Source: DAOULY01 sp034414595 (GTDB taxonomy: Bacteria > Chloroflexota > Dehalococcoidia > SZUA-161 > JAUWZY01). Taken from it: a DNA stretch of 64,000 bases. The position numbers were made by a program, and so were the translations under genes. The notes beneath the pieces are model-generated. The model worked only from the letters and a program-made list of their open reading frames with translations. It was not told where the DNA came from and ran no database searches. Each line of letters opens with the position of its first letter. Positions within the stretch are counted from its first letter, which is position 1. Location of the stretch: positions 124,001 to 188,000 of the forward strand of contig DAOULY010000016.1 in assembly GCA_034414595.1 (NCBI GenBank). The letters are read 5' to 3'. Positions 25,723 to 34,612 of the stretch are shown piece by piece.

Positions 25723-26679
25723 ATGGCTGAAGGAGAGGCGCTTCAGCGCTTCGAGAAGATCGTACAGCCGATGGTCGAGGCTATCAACAGCTCTGACTTT
25801 GCTGGCATAGAGAAGGACTTCAGCGAGGCCCTGCTGAAGGGCTTTCCTCGCGCGAGGTCAGAGCCATTCTTTCGCAACCTCGTAGTCCAGTATGGGAAGA
25901 TAACGGGATGGGACGAGCCGAAATTGATCACACCTGGCCAAGCCGTTTTTCCGGTACATTTTGAGTATGGCGCCATCTATGACCTGAACATGGTCCTGGA
26001 CGCTTACGGCCAGGTGCGGAATCTCCAGTTCCTGCCACCCAAGCCCGTGATACCGGTCCCTGAGAGGAACGAAACGGAATTATCGCTGCCGTTCCAGGGT
26101 AAATGGTCCGTTGTCTGGGGTGGCGATACCAAAGAGCTCAATCATCACCACGATGTTCTAAATCAGAGGTATGCCTTTGACTTCCTGATCAGGGGGCCCG
26201 ACGGCAAGACACATAGCGGAGGGGGAAGGAAGAACGAGGACTATTATGCCTTCGGCAGAGAGCTCTTTGCTCCCGGGGATGGAATAGTCACCGAGGTCAT
26301 TGACGGAGTAAGAGATAATGTGCCTGGTTCAGTGAACCCCTATTCAGCGTTTGGTAACGCTGTTTTTATCCGACACCGGGAGCATGAAGTGTCGGTCCTG
26401 GTGCATTTCAAACAGGGTACTATAAGAGTGAGAGCGGGGGACAGGGTGGCGAAAGGCCAGCTAATCGGCCTCTGCGGCAACTCAGGACAATCGTATGAGC
26501 CTCACCTGCACTATCATCTCCAGAACACAGAAGTTGTTCAGGATGGGACGGGGATAAAGGTCTTCTTTGATCAGGTCGTGCTGGAACGAGAGGGCAAGGA
26601 AGTGTTGAAAGAGCAATACTCCCCGGTGAGGGAGGACATCATTGCCCCGCCTTCCTCGGGAAGCGAGAACAGAATCTGA
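25723..26679 (+). CDS. M23-family peptidase with N-terminal DUF3887-like domain
   Basis: A 318-residue protein. Residues 1-105 form a cystatin/NTF2-like domain resembling DUF3887 (FEKIVQPMVEAINSSDFAGIEKDF, then the DLNMVLDAYGQVRNLQFLPP end). Residues 125-300 are a LytM/M23 metallopeptidase domain with His-rich NHHHDVLNQRYAFDF (H141-143, D153), FAPGDGIVTEV and the second zinc motif HLHYH (261-265). M23 enzymes cut peptidoglycan cross-links or act as non-catalytic regulators. No signal peptide is visible, so export is unexplained. The ATG at 25723 sits five bases after GAGGAG. Confidence 0.85.
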   Translation: MAEGEALQRFEKIVQPMVEAINSSDFAGIEKDFSEALLKGFPRARSEPFFRNLVVQYGKITGWDEPKLITPGQAVFPVHFEYGAIYDLNMVLDAYGQVRNLQFLPPKPVIPVPERNETELSLPFQGKWSVVWGGDTKELNHHHDVLNQRYAFDFLIRGPDGKTHSGGGRKNEDYYAFGRELFAPGDGIVTEVIDGVRDNVPGSVNPYSAFGNAVFIRHREHEVSVLVHFKQGTIRVRAGDRVAKGQLIGLCGNSGQSYEPHLHYHLQNTEVVQDGTGIKVFFDQVVLEREGKEVLKEQYSPVREDIIAPPSSGSENRI

Positions 26680-26685
26680 ACTCTC

Positions 26686-27309
26686 CTATTCGCCACACAA
26701 TTTCAGGATACCCTGTAAGCAATTCCTTATATCCTGTTTATCTCCCAGTTTCATATCTTTTAGCCTCTGTAGTTCCTCTTCGGGGATGGCGGCCTCTGCG
26801 CTATTTGCCAGACATTCCAAAAGCGTGTCAATGATGGAAAAGGACCCCTGGAACGGACCCTCAGGATAGACAAATCTCCCCGAGCCAACGACATCGACGT
26901 GGGAGAAAAAGTAGAGGTCGTAGGTAATCACATCTTCATAGATGCCATTATCGACCATATATTTAACCAGCCTCAGGCAGGATTTGAGGTCTTTGCAGCT
27001 CCCGAGAACGCCCTTTATGGTTCTCCCGATCTCAGATAGCCTCTTTTCCTCTTCTGATGGACTGTAGTACTGAAGAGGCGCTCCGAGAAGGGGATTGCCC
27101 TCGACAATCTCACCCGGGTTTTGCCTGGCCAATCTCTTGTACTTCTCGAATTCACCAAGGAGTGTTCCAATATCCTCTATTCTTCCATGGCCTTCCAGGA
27201 ACGTTAAATAATCGGAGTCTATTTGTGGCGGTATTACCACTGGACCTTCCCGCTCCCTCTCTTCTCTATAGATATCTTCCAGGGAACGGTACTCTCGGTC
27301 TTCTTCCAT
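26686..27309 (-). CDS. Hypothetical acidic protein
   Basis: About 207 residues that I do not recognise. The sequence is acidic and mostly helical, with an N-terminal charged region (EEDREYRSLEDIYREEREREG) and a C-terminal domain containing FSHVDVVGSGRFVYPEGPFQG. It lies directly downstream of the DUF3160 gene on the same strand, 30 bases apart, so the two are likely co-transcribed. I chose the ATG with GGGAGATAGG upstream; a longer frame starts at a TTG nine codons earlier. No signal peptide or membrane helix. Confidence 0.6.
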   Translation of the reverse strand: MEEDREYRSLEDIYREEREREGPVVIPPQIDSDYLTFLEGHGRIEDIGTLLGEFEKYKRLARQNPGEIVEGNPLLGAPLQYYSPSEEEKRLSEIGRTIKGVLGSCKDLKSCLRLVKYMVDNGIYEDVITYDLYFFSHVDVVGSGRFVYPEGPFQGSFSIIDTLLECLANSAEAAIPEEELQRLKDMKLGDKQDIRNCLQGILKLCGE

Positions 27310-27339
27310 TATCCTATCTCCCTTGTTCAGTCCCAAATC

Positions 27340-29460
27340 TCAGTCAATATCACGCCCACCCTTAATGAAGCTCCTGGTCCACACCGGGTGTGGGGGCAGT
27401 GGGCCCTTTTCCTGTAGCTCTCGCCACTGTGCATCGGTCATTCTCTCTGCCATCGGTCTCAGGAATTCATAGTATGAGAAAACGGAGCCGCGAGCGATCC
27501 TCAGCTTGTCCTTGATGTTGACCACGGCGTAGAGTTCCATTGCCCTGCCCACCGCCACCTCGAGGCATTCCTGAAAAGCGAAGCTCTCAGTATAGACATC
27601 TGCCACAATGGACATATCTTCGGCGTGGAATAGCGGGTCATGGGTGTAGAAATTGAGCCAGGCCAACCTGTAGCCGATATCCTTGATGAACTCGTATTCC
27701 TCCTCGGAGAGCTGTATGTTTTGCAGTTCCTTCTCCGAGATTTCCTTCAATTTCAGAAGTATGCTTTCCAATCCCTGATAGTCCGATTTTCTGGCGAATC
27801 TCAATTCCCTTTCCCACTTTTCCAGCTCGTCCATATAGGCGTCCCAATCTTCGTCCCTGTCACCTCGGCGCTCTGGCTCGGATACCGGCTCCAGCTTCTG
27901 GAAAATCCCCCTTTTCTCCAGTCCTTCCCAGGTCATGTGGATCAGAGCGGCGAGTCGAGCATAGAATTCGGGGACAGGCTCGACATAGCCGAGATCGAGC
28001 TTGGGCTCTTCCATCATTTCCTCCGTCTCTGCCAAAACCTCGGGCTGCTTGGCGTAGAGCAGGACATCGTGTTTCAGCTCGGCCCAGCTGCCCAGGGCGG
28101 TGTTAAGTTCCTTGTCCTGCCAGGCTTTGTTTTGCATGAACGGAGGGTAGCCCTCTCCAGCCTCGCCCAGCAGCGCCCTGAGGCAATAAAGCCAGCTCCA
28201 GTAGAGGTTCTGGGTCCACGTTGTCAGGGGATATGCCGAGAATTCCTCTATCAGCCGTTCCATTTGGGCGGCGTAGCCTTCATAGTTGAACTCCTGGTAG
28301 ACATCATTCAGGATTTCCTTTGCCCTCTCGGAGCTGAGCACCGCCATGACATCGAGCCCTGTGGGGAATGGCCGTTTCACCACTTTGGGGAGGACAAGTT
28401 CCATGAATATATATGAATCGGGGATGAACCTCGAGCCCATGAATCGGAAGCCCTTGGTGATAGTCGCCCAACGAGGCATCTCCTGTGGTGATGGCAGCGC
28501 TGCGGAACTGATACTCGGTCCTGGCATCTCTTGGGCCAGGGACAGAAACCGGTCTATTTTCGCTGCATCGCTGAGGTCTTCAATAGAGGGGAACGTGCCG
28601 AAGACCTCTTCCGCTATTCTAAGGTAGTCATAGACATTGAGGTCATCGCTGACCCCAACGAAGAAGGAGGTTGGCGAATAGAGCTCATCCCATAGCGTGA
28701 TGGCGTCGCTGTCTCCGGCCTTGGTGTTCTTGAGAGCCAAGGTAATCAGGAGTGCGGAGAGTGTCTCCTGTCTGCCCTTTTCCCTTTCCTCAGGAGCAAC
28801 ACGGAACATCATCCTGCTGTACCACATCAGGCACTGAAAGTACCGCTTGAGCTCGGTGCTTTCATCATAATGACCTCTGGGTATGTAGTGGGTATAGTCC
28901 TCGTCATAGCCGAATGTAGGTGACGGCATTACGGCATTGTGGGCTTGGATTAGCCTGAGCTCTGCTCTCACCTTCTGCGCCAGCGGCTGGGGGAGTGATA
29001 GTTCCTTCGGGTTGAGGATGCCCTGGGCCACGGCGAAAAAGCAGACGTTCATTTCCGTTGCACTCTTCACCTCGCTGCTGGTCGCGGCTCGATGCTGCTC
29101 CAAAGACGCTTGCAGCATAGCCCAAGTCAGCGTCTGCAAATTCTCCAGGAAGACCCTCTCTTCCAGTTTCTTCAAGGTATCGTTATACATAACATGAAAG
29201 GTATGAAGCAGGAGGTCAGCGGTGATGAAAGAAGGATACTCTCTATCCTTGTTCTCGACATAGATGCTGAACAGCTGTTTGTGAAATCGGGGTACGACGA
29301 CAAAACCATTTTCTACAAGCGCTGCCTTCTGGGCGGCACCGAGGTCGAACATCTCTCTGTTCGCCACATTTCTCAGGTCACTGGCTGCCCTGTAGGGCTT
29401 AATGCAGGGCTTGATCCTTACCGCATTAGGTGTAAATGGAGCAAAATCGATGCTGCTCAT
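27340..29460 (-). CDS. DUF3160 protein
   Basis: This large protein (about 706 residues) fits the DUF3160 family of unknown function. Diagnostic stretches are PSFITADLLLHTFHVMYN near residue 80, DYTHYIPRGHYDESTELKRYFQCLMWYSRM near 190-220 (family consensus of the form PRGHY-x-S-x-LKRYF), and a C-terminal LAWLNFYTHDPLFHAED-type block. Many relatives are secreted lipoproteins; this one shows no signal peptide and would be cytoplasmic. The ATG at 29460 is preferred over a TTG four codons upstream. It precedes a small acidic hypothetical gene on the same strand. Confidence 0.85.
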   Translation of the reverse strand: MSSIDFAPFTPNAVRIKPCIKPYRAASDLRNVANREMFDLGAAQKAALVENGFVVVPRFHKQLFSIYVENKDREYPSFITADLLLHTFHVMYNDTLKKLEERVFLENLQTLTWAMLQASLEQHRAATSSEVKSATEMNVCFFAVAQGILNPKELSLPQPLAQKVRAELRLIQAHNAVMPSPTFGYDEDYTHYIPRGHYDESTELKRYFQCLMWYSRMMFRVAPEEREKGRQETLSALLITLALKNTKAGDSDAITLWDELYSPTSFFVGVSDDLNVYDYLRIAEEVFGTFPSIEDLSDAAKIDRFLSLAQEMPGPSISSAALPSPQEMPRWATITKGFRFMGSRFIPDSYIFMELVLPKVVKRPFPTGLDVMAVLSSERAKEILNDVYQEFNYEGYAAQMERLIEEFSAYPLTTWTQNLYWSWLYCLRALLGEAGEGYPPFMQNKAWQDKELNTALGSWAELKHDVLLYAKQPEVLAETEEMMEEPKLDLGYVEPVPEFYARLAALIHMTWEGLEKRGIFQKLEPVSEPERRGDRDEDWDAYMDELEKWERELRFARKSDYQGLESILLKLKEISEKELQNIQLSEEEYEFIKDIGYRLAWLNFYTHDPLFHAEDMSIVADVYTESFAFQECLEVAVGRAMELYAVVNIKDKLRIARGSVFSYYEFLRPMAERMTDAQWRELQEKGPLPPHPVWTRSFIKGGRDID

Positions 29461-29626
29461 GGCTGTTCCCAAGCTGGCTTATGCCCACAGTAGCATAAGC
29501 ATGGGACAAGGTCAAGGAAGCTTTTGGCGCTGGCGGACAGGGAGAACTGGGAAAATGATTTCACCTGAATGTCTCCAAAATCCACTACCTTGACGCCATC
29601 TCATCGGCCACTCATAATAGCCTAAG

Positions 29627-30166
29627 ATGAAGCTGGACCTTCACACCCATTGTCTTGAAGCTTTAGGCCTTTACGGGCGGGCTCTACCTTCCGCACAGAT
29701 GGTGCAGAGGATAGTAAATAAGGTAAAGGAGCGAGGGTTAGATGGCATCGCCATCACCGAGCACAGTGATAGACATCGCGCGTTTCTGGTGAGGGATCTG
29801 GTAGAGCGCCAGTTCAACAATGAGGTCCTGATCATCCCCGGCCAAGAGGGTGTCAGGTTCGGTCAACACCTGGTGGAACTGTATCTGCCCGATAACTACG
29901 TTTTTAGATTCCTGCCTCATCCTGGGTATCCCGCCGGGCGGTGGTGGGATGAATTACTCGACGGTATCCACGGGATAGAGATCAAGAATGGGCAGTATGC
30001 TATAGACCAAAGCAAGGCGTTGGCTGCAGCCCAGGAGTATGGTTTGCTTCTGCTCTCAAACAGCGATGCTCACAACCTGGAGGAGATAGGGCTATACTAT
30101 AACGTGATCGAGATAGAGGAGCTTTGCTCGCGAGGTGAGCTATTGCGAGAGGGTGAGGGATCATGA
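29627..30166 (+). CDS. PHP-domain metal-dependent phosphoesterase
   Basis: A 179-residue PHP-superfamily protein with the metal-binding histidine and aspartate motifs in order: DLHTH (residues 4-8), ITEHSD (about 43-48), EGVRF near 74, HPGYP near 102 and SNSDAH near 143-148. PHP proteins hydrolyse phosphate esters such as nucleoside 3',5'-bisphosphate or histidinol phosphate; the substrate here is not evident. It converges with the RdhA-like gene, and the two stop codons are about 30 bases apart. Confidence 0.88.
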   Translation: MKLDLHTHCLEALGLYGRALPSAQMVQRIVNKVKERGLDGIAITEHSDRHRAFLVRDLVERQFNNEVLIIPGQEGVRFGQHLVELYLPDNYVFRFLPHPGYPAGRWWDELLDGIHGIEIKNGQYAIDQSKALAAAQEYGLLLLSNSDAHNLEEIGLYYNVIEIEELCSRGELLREGEGS

Positions 30167-30195
30167 AAATCCTGAGCCGGCAAAGGTGCTGATGC

Positions 30196-31428
30196 TCATG
30201 GAGAGGATTTTCCCGCCATCCATTCGGGAGCGACAAACCTCCTGCGCCCATAGAGAAGTTTTTCTCCTTTGATCAAGAAGCTGCGCAAGGAGGGAAAACG
30301 CTGTACTATCTCTCTGGTTACGTTGTGGAACAGGCCATTCGCGTGATTCCAGGGGCAGACTATTTGGCAAATTGCACAGGTGGAACCGCGGGCAACCCAG
30401 TAGTTGTAGCATCGTTCGGCATCCATCTGCCACTTACGCACCCCGCGCACCATCTCCCTATCTCCTTCAGTGATGGCATTGCTTGGGCAGGCCTCGGCGC
30501 AAATTCTGCATTGCTGGCAGAAATCTTGAAGCCCGAAGTCAACCGGCCTATCGGGAATGAGGGGAAGGTCAGTGGCCACAGCAGCGGGACGGAAGTTGTT
30601 GCCGAACTCCTTCGCCACTACATAACCGCAGCGACCGTCCTCACCAATACCGGCATCGATGAATACGGGGCACACCAGATAAGGGGCATTGAAGGTAGGG
30701 AGAGGCCTTGCCGGCCAGCCCAGGCGACGGATAAAGTTGGCGATCATGGTGGAAACGAAAGAGGCATAGCCATATCTGAAGCCGATCTCTAGGTCGACTG
30801 CTGGCCCGGCGCCTGAAGCAAGCATGAAAGGGTCTTGGAGGAAGGCAAGGCAGATCACATATTGATAAGTTAACTCCACTGTCTGGCCATATTGCGGCCG
30901 AGGATAATGGCTATAGACCCAGTTTTGATTCAGCTCGGCGATGCCCACCTTTGCTGCTCCAAGCTGCAGTCCCAACGCTTTGATCTTGCGTGTCATCTCC
31001 TCAGCGTCGGTCTCTATCCTATCTGTCCCCATCATATCGATGGGTGAAATAGGCATCTTTATCTTGGCGCTGACCACCTCGGGGCGACTGAGCGCAATTG
31101 CCCCATAGAAGCCACAGAGGGCCAGGTAATGATTTAGCGCATCCTCATTCAGAAGCCGTGTGCCAGTGGCAACTGCTCGCTGTCTCCGAGCATCATCCTG
31201 TTCCTTGATCTCAGGGTGGCGGGAATAGTAGTCTTCATACTCATCACCCCCTGGACGCAGGAGCTGGCGGTTATAAACCTGGTCCCGGCCGTCATAGCGC
31301 TCTATCTGGCCACAGATCTCATAGGTGGGCCTATCAACTTGAGGAGGTGGGCTGAGTGCCAGCCCCTTAACCGTGCCCCTTTTTAGATCCATGAGCTTGC
31401 TGGGATCAGAAAAAAGCCTCTTGAACAT
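30196..31428 (-). CDS. Cytoplasmic reductive dehalogenase-like (RdhA) iron-sulfur protein, copy 1
   Basis: A 410-residue protein of the RdhA/Dehalogenase superfamily. Residues 150-300 form the corrinoid-binding nitroreductase-like region (GAAKVGIAELN, FIDAGIGEDGRCGYVVAKEFG, ATDLPL). Two [4Fe-4S] sites follow: C304-x2-C307-x2-C310-x3-C314-P and C340-x10-C351-x2-C354-x3-C358-P, the RdhA pattern. It lacks a twin-arginine signal, and no rdhB membrane-anchor gene is adjacent, unlike respiratory dehalogenases. It is therefore probably cytoplasmic and may reduce a halogenated or other substrate intracellularly. An extended -10 promoter lies upstream, and GAAGGACGAGGG precedes the ATG. Confidence 0.8.
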   Translation of the reverse strand: MFKRLFSDPSKLMDLKRGTVKGLALSPPPQVDRPTYEICGQIERYDGRDQVYNRQLLRPGGDEYEDYYSRHPEIKEQDDARRQRAVATGTRLLNEDALNHYLALCGFYGAIALSRPEVVSAKIKMPISPIDMMGTDRIETDAEEMTRKIKALGLQLGAAKVGIAELNQNWVYSHYPRPQYGQTVELTYQYVICLAFLQDPFMLASGAGPAVDLEIGFRYGYASFVSTMIANFIRRLGWPARPLPTFNAPYLVCPVFIDAGIGEDGRCGYVVAKEFGNNFRPAAVATDLPLIPDRPVDFGLQDFCQQCRICAEACPSNAITEGDREMVRGVRKWQMDAERCYNYWVARGSTCAICQIVCPWNHANGLFHNVTREIVQRFPSLRSFLIKGEKLLYGRRRFVAPEWMAGKSSP

Positions 31429-31509
31429 CCCTCGTCCTTCTTAGTTGAGTAGGCGGCGCAGAATCGACACAGCCATGTGCCTGGGACTTGCACTTGTAGC
31501 CTACCTAAA

Positions 31510-31518
31510 TTATATCAT
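31510..31518 (-). promoter_or_regulatory. Extended -10 promoter for the RdhA-like gene
   Basis: On the minus strand TG-A-TATAAT, a consensus extended -10 element, lies about 80 bases upstream of the gene start. No good -35 is present, as is usual for extended -10 promoters. The leader would be about 75 bases long. Confidence 0.5.
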
Positions 31519-31631
31519 GATTCACTGTTACAGCTGAAGCTTTCCTGAGGCTATAGCTTAGGGCTGGTGGAAACCAAGGGCCCGTTGACAGCCAGCGGGC
31601 AGGAATCTATCATCTCAATAGAGGGTGAAGA

Positions 31632-31856
31632 GTGGGTGAGCTGAGAATATGGGGATTAGACAACGATATGCGGCTTACCTGGAATGCCGATAATGCTGAT
31701 GAAGTGGCTATAGCCAAGAGAGCCTTTGATGAGAAGAGAAAGGAAGGTTTCCTGGCCACCAAGACCACCCGCCGCGGGGCCGAGGGCGACCGCATCTACG
31801 CCTTTGACGCCCAGGCTGAGGTGATATTTCTTATCCCTTCGGTGGAAGGCGGGTAG
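31632..31856 (+). CDS. Small conserved hypothetical protein
   Basis: A 74-residue basic protein (RIWGLDNDMRLTWNADNADEVAIAKRAFDEK, then KTTRRGAEGDRIYAFD and EVIFLIPSVEGG). It resembles small proteins of unknown function seen in Dehalococcoidia-type genomes, from memory of the pattern only. It starts at a GTG after GAGGGTGAAGA. The stop codon abuts the end of the convergent molybdenum-hydroxylase gene. No domain assignment is possible. Confidence 0.6.
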   Translation: MGELRIWGLDNDMRLTWNADNADEVAIAKRAFDEKRKEGFLATKTTRRGAEGDRIYAFDAQAEVIFLIPSVEGG

Positions 31857-34136
31857 CTAAGGGTATTCTCTCCTGCCTTCCCTCAACGCCTTGAGCACCT
31901 TCTCAGGGGTAATGGGCAACTCTTTGAACCTGATGCCGATAGCATTGTAGATGGCGTTGGCGATACACCCCGGCATTGGGACGATGGCTGTTTCGCCAAA
32001 GCCCTTGGCTCCATATGGCCCCAATGGGTCATCCGGTTCCACAATTATGGGTATGATCTCGGGACAGTCGGCTGAGGTGAAGATCTTGTAATCTGTCAGG
32101 TTGAAGTTGAGCGGTCTCCCCTGAGTGTCGAAGTGGAGCTCCTCGGTCAGAGTCCAGCCGATGCCCATCACCACCCCACCGAAAATCTGCCCTTTCACAA
32201 TGTCCGGATTTATCGCCTTGCCAACATCGTGGGCTGCGGCACATCTCAGCACCCGCACCTCCCCGGTCTCCGTGTCCACCTCAACCTCAGCAAAGGCGGC
32301 GCCGAAGCTCCGGGCCTTCGCTGGCCAGTTGGGACAGGTCGCCACACCTCTGCCCACCACCGGTGCTATTCCTGCTCCCATCATCGCCGCTAACTCTCGG
32401 ATGCTGGTTGATTTATCAGGATTACCCTTGACATAAATAACCCCGTCCTCGATATCCAAGTCTTCAGGCTCCACAGCCAGCCTGACGGCGGCCTGTTCCA
32501 GAAGTTGCCGTCTGGCATCCTCACCGGCCAATTTTGTCGCCAGAGCTTCAGTATGGGCGGAAGTGCTGGCAATCTGACCATACGGGGAGAATGGTGTAAC
32601 CTCGGTATCATCGTTTACCACATTGACGGTTTCAAAGGGTATTCCCAAGGCTTCGGCCAGAACCTGAGCCTGGGTGGTCTTGGTACCTGTCCCCGGCTCG
32701 GTCACCGGCACCAGCAGGTCAACAGTACCATCGCTGTTGAGCTTTACCACAGAACCTGAGGCTGCGGCAGTAGTGCTGGACACGTGGGTGATAGCTGTCA
32801 TACCTATCCCTGTACTCTTGTGACCTCTGACTTCAACCGGCGTCTGGTACCCCTTCCATCTCTCTCTCCATCCTATGGCCTCAGCGCCCCTTTCCAGACA
32901 TTCATCAAGACCGCAACTGGAAAGCACTGTCCCGTCCCTTTCCCCGGTTGCCTTACACTCATCCCCGGTTTGAATGTGAGTCCTCTTTATATACTCCACG
33001 GGGTCTACTCCCAACTCCTCGGCGACCCTGTCTACTGACTGAGTCAGGCCAAAAGCCATGATGGCATCAGTGACTCCCCGCATCTCTCCGCTATAGGGAT
33101 GATTGGTGTACACTGCCTTTGCTTCATACCTGGCATGGGGGGTGCGAAACAAGGCCTTTGTTACTGTGGCGGCATTGGTATTCCGGCTCCAGATATAGCC
33201 GCACGAATCCGTGGTCAGCTTGCCCAAGATTGCACTGAAGGTGCCATCCCTTTTTATCCCTATTTTGACCTGGATATCGGCAGCCTGCCGCATTTTGCTC
33301 AGCATCTCCTCTTCTCTGGTGAAGCGAAACATCACCGGCCGGCCTGTCCTCTTGGCCATTATTGCTGCCAGAATGGCGTATCTTCCTTCGTATTTGGCCC
33401 CGAAGGAACCTCCCAGATAAGGAGAGATAAGTTTGACACTGGTTTGGGGCATGCCGAGCACCCGGGCTATAGTTTGGCGGTAGGCAAAGGGCTGTTGGGT
33501 GCTGACCCAGACCATTAGCTTTTCACCATCCCATTTGGTAAGGCAAGCTCGCGGTTCTATGGGCGAGTGCTGCATGAAAGTGGTATGGTAACTGTCCTCA
33601 ACTATTAGATCAGCTTCACTGAAGCCTTGCTCCACATTGCCCCGCTCTGTAATCAGGGTTCTAGTGCGTGCTTCCGAGAGATTGCTCGCCGAGACCTCCG
33701 GTGGGGGAATCAGGGGGGCTCCTGGCTTGAGGGCCTCCTCTGGAGTGAGGACAATGGGTAGCTCTTCGTATTCTACCTCTACTAACTCCAGTGCCTGCTC
33801 GGCTATTTCTTCACTCTCAGCAGCCAACGCCAAGACCTCATCACCCACGAAGTGCACTTTATCAGGAAGAACATAAGCATCTTCGACTCCGGACTCTCCG
33901 ATCAAAGCGCGAGGTACATCTTTATAGGTAAGTATCGCCTTTACCCCTTCCACTTTCTCTGCCTTGCTTGTGTCTATGCTCACGATCCTGGCGTGAGCGT
34001 AGGGGCTTCTAAGCATCTTCCCATATAACATGCCAGGCAGCCACAGGTCTCCAGTGAACTTCGCCGCTCCAGTAGCCTTTTCATAGGCATCTGGCCGGGG
34101 CACACTTTGGCCCACGATCCTTAGTGCTTCAGCCAT
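31857..34136 (-). CDS. Molybdenum hydroxylase large subunit (xanthine dehydrogenase/CoxL family)
   Basis: The catalytic subunit, about 759 residues, of a xanthine-dehydrogenase-type molybdenum enzyme that hydroxylates a substrate with water. Landmarks are the N-terminal KATGAAKFTGDLWLPGMLYGK, GEMRGVTDAIMAF, the LGGSFGAKYEGR cofactor loop (near 245), GTGTKTTQAQVLAEALG, and the C-terminal GAKGFGETA containing the catalytic Glu. The CO-dehydrogenase-specific VAYRCSFR loop is not seen, so it is not CO dehydrogenase. It is translated from an ATG with GGAGG five bases upstream and overlaps the 2Fe-2S subunit gene by eight bases. Substrate unknown, perhaps an aromatic or N-heterocycle. Confidence 0.93.
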   Translation of the reverse strand: MAEALRIVGQSVPRPDAYEKATGAAKFTGDLWLPGMLYGKMLRSPYAHARIVSIDTSKAEKVEGVKAILTYKDVPRALIGESGVEDAYVLPDKVHFVGDEVLALAAESEEIAEQALELVEVEYEELPIVLTPEEALKPGAPLIPPPEVSASNLSEARTRTLITERGNVEQGFSEADLIVEDSYHTTFMQHSPIEPRACLTKWDGEKLMVWVSTQQPFAYRQTIARVLGMPQTSVKLISPYLGGSFGAKYEGRYAILAAIMAKRTGRPVMFRFTREEEMLSKMRQAADIQVKIGIKRDGTFSAILGKLTTDSCGYIWSRNTNAATVTKALFRTPHARYEAKAVYTNHPYSGEMRGVTDAIMAFGLTQSVDRVAEELGVDPVEYIKRTHIQTGDECKATGERDGTVLSSCGLDECLERGAEAIGWRERWKGYQTPVEVRGHKSTGIGMTAITHVSSTTAAASGSVVKLNSDGTVDLLVPVTEPGTGTKTTQAQVLAEALGIPFETVNVVNDDTEVTPFSPYGQIASTSAHTEALATKLAGEDARRQLLEQAAVRLAVEPEDLDIEDGVIYVKGNPDKSTSIRELAAMMGAGIAPVVGRGVATCPNWPAKARSFGAAFAEVEVDTETGEVRVLRCAAAHDVGKAINPDIVKGQIFGGVVMGIGWTLTEELHFDTQGRPLNFNLTDYKIFTSADCPEIIPIIVEPDDPLGPYGAKGFGETAIVPMPGCIANAIYNAIGIRFKELPITPEKVLKALREGRREYP

Positions 34137-34608
34137 GTCCACCTCCGATCTCCTCGGCCGCAGATAGTACTGCTTCTACTATTTGGGCGTAGCCTGTGCA
34201 TCGGCACAGATTACCCCTGAGGTATTGCTCGACCTCCTCCCCCGTTGGACGGGGGTTGTCATCCAGCAGTGCCTTGGCAGTGAGGATCATGCCCGGAGTA
34301 CAATAGCCGCACTGTATGGCACCATGTTTGATGAATGCTTCCTGAACTGGATGGAGCTTGCCATCTTTTGCCAAGCCTTCGATGGTGGTGATCTCCTTGC
34401 CATCGGCAGAGACCGCCAGAGTGAGACAGGACAGCACTGGTTTGCCGTTAACGAGGACGGTGCAGGAGCCGCATTCCCCCTCCCCGCAGCCATGTTTGAC
34501 ACCAGTTAGGCCGAGTTCGTCTCTCAAAACAGCGACCAGCGGCCTGTGCAGGTTCACCTCAAGCTGGTACGCTTTACCGTTCACGGTCAAGTTGATTTCC
34601 CGTTTCAA
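34129..34608 (-). CDS. Molybdenum hydroxylase 2Fe-2S subunit (CoxS-like)
   Basis: This 159-residue electron-transfer subunit binds two [2Fe-2S] clusters. The plant-type cluster cysteines are in GCGEGECGSCTVLVNG (about residues 41-56) with a further Cys in VLSCLTL. The C-terminal cluster is in CGYCTPGM and LRGNLCRCTGY. Together these are the signature of CoxS/XdhC-type small subunits. It is the third gene of the leftward operon and overlaps the catalytic-subunit gene. Electrons pass from molybdenum through these clusters to the FAD subunit upstream. Confidence 0.95.
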   Translation of the reverse strand: MKREINLTVNGKAYQLEVNLHRPLVAVLRDELGLTGVKHGCGEGECGSCTVLVNGKPVLSCLTLAVSADGKEITTIEGLAKDGKLHPVQEAFIKHGAIQCGYCTPGMILTAKALLDDNPRPTGEEVEQYLRGNLCRCTGYAQIVEAVLSAAEEIGGGHG

Positions 34609-34612
34609 GATA

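Noticed and set aside
31857..34136. Carbon monoxide dehydrogenase (CoxL) assignment
   Set aside because: The active-site loop with the catalytic cysteine of CoxL is not present; only the broader xanthine dehydrogenase family is supported.
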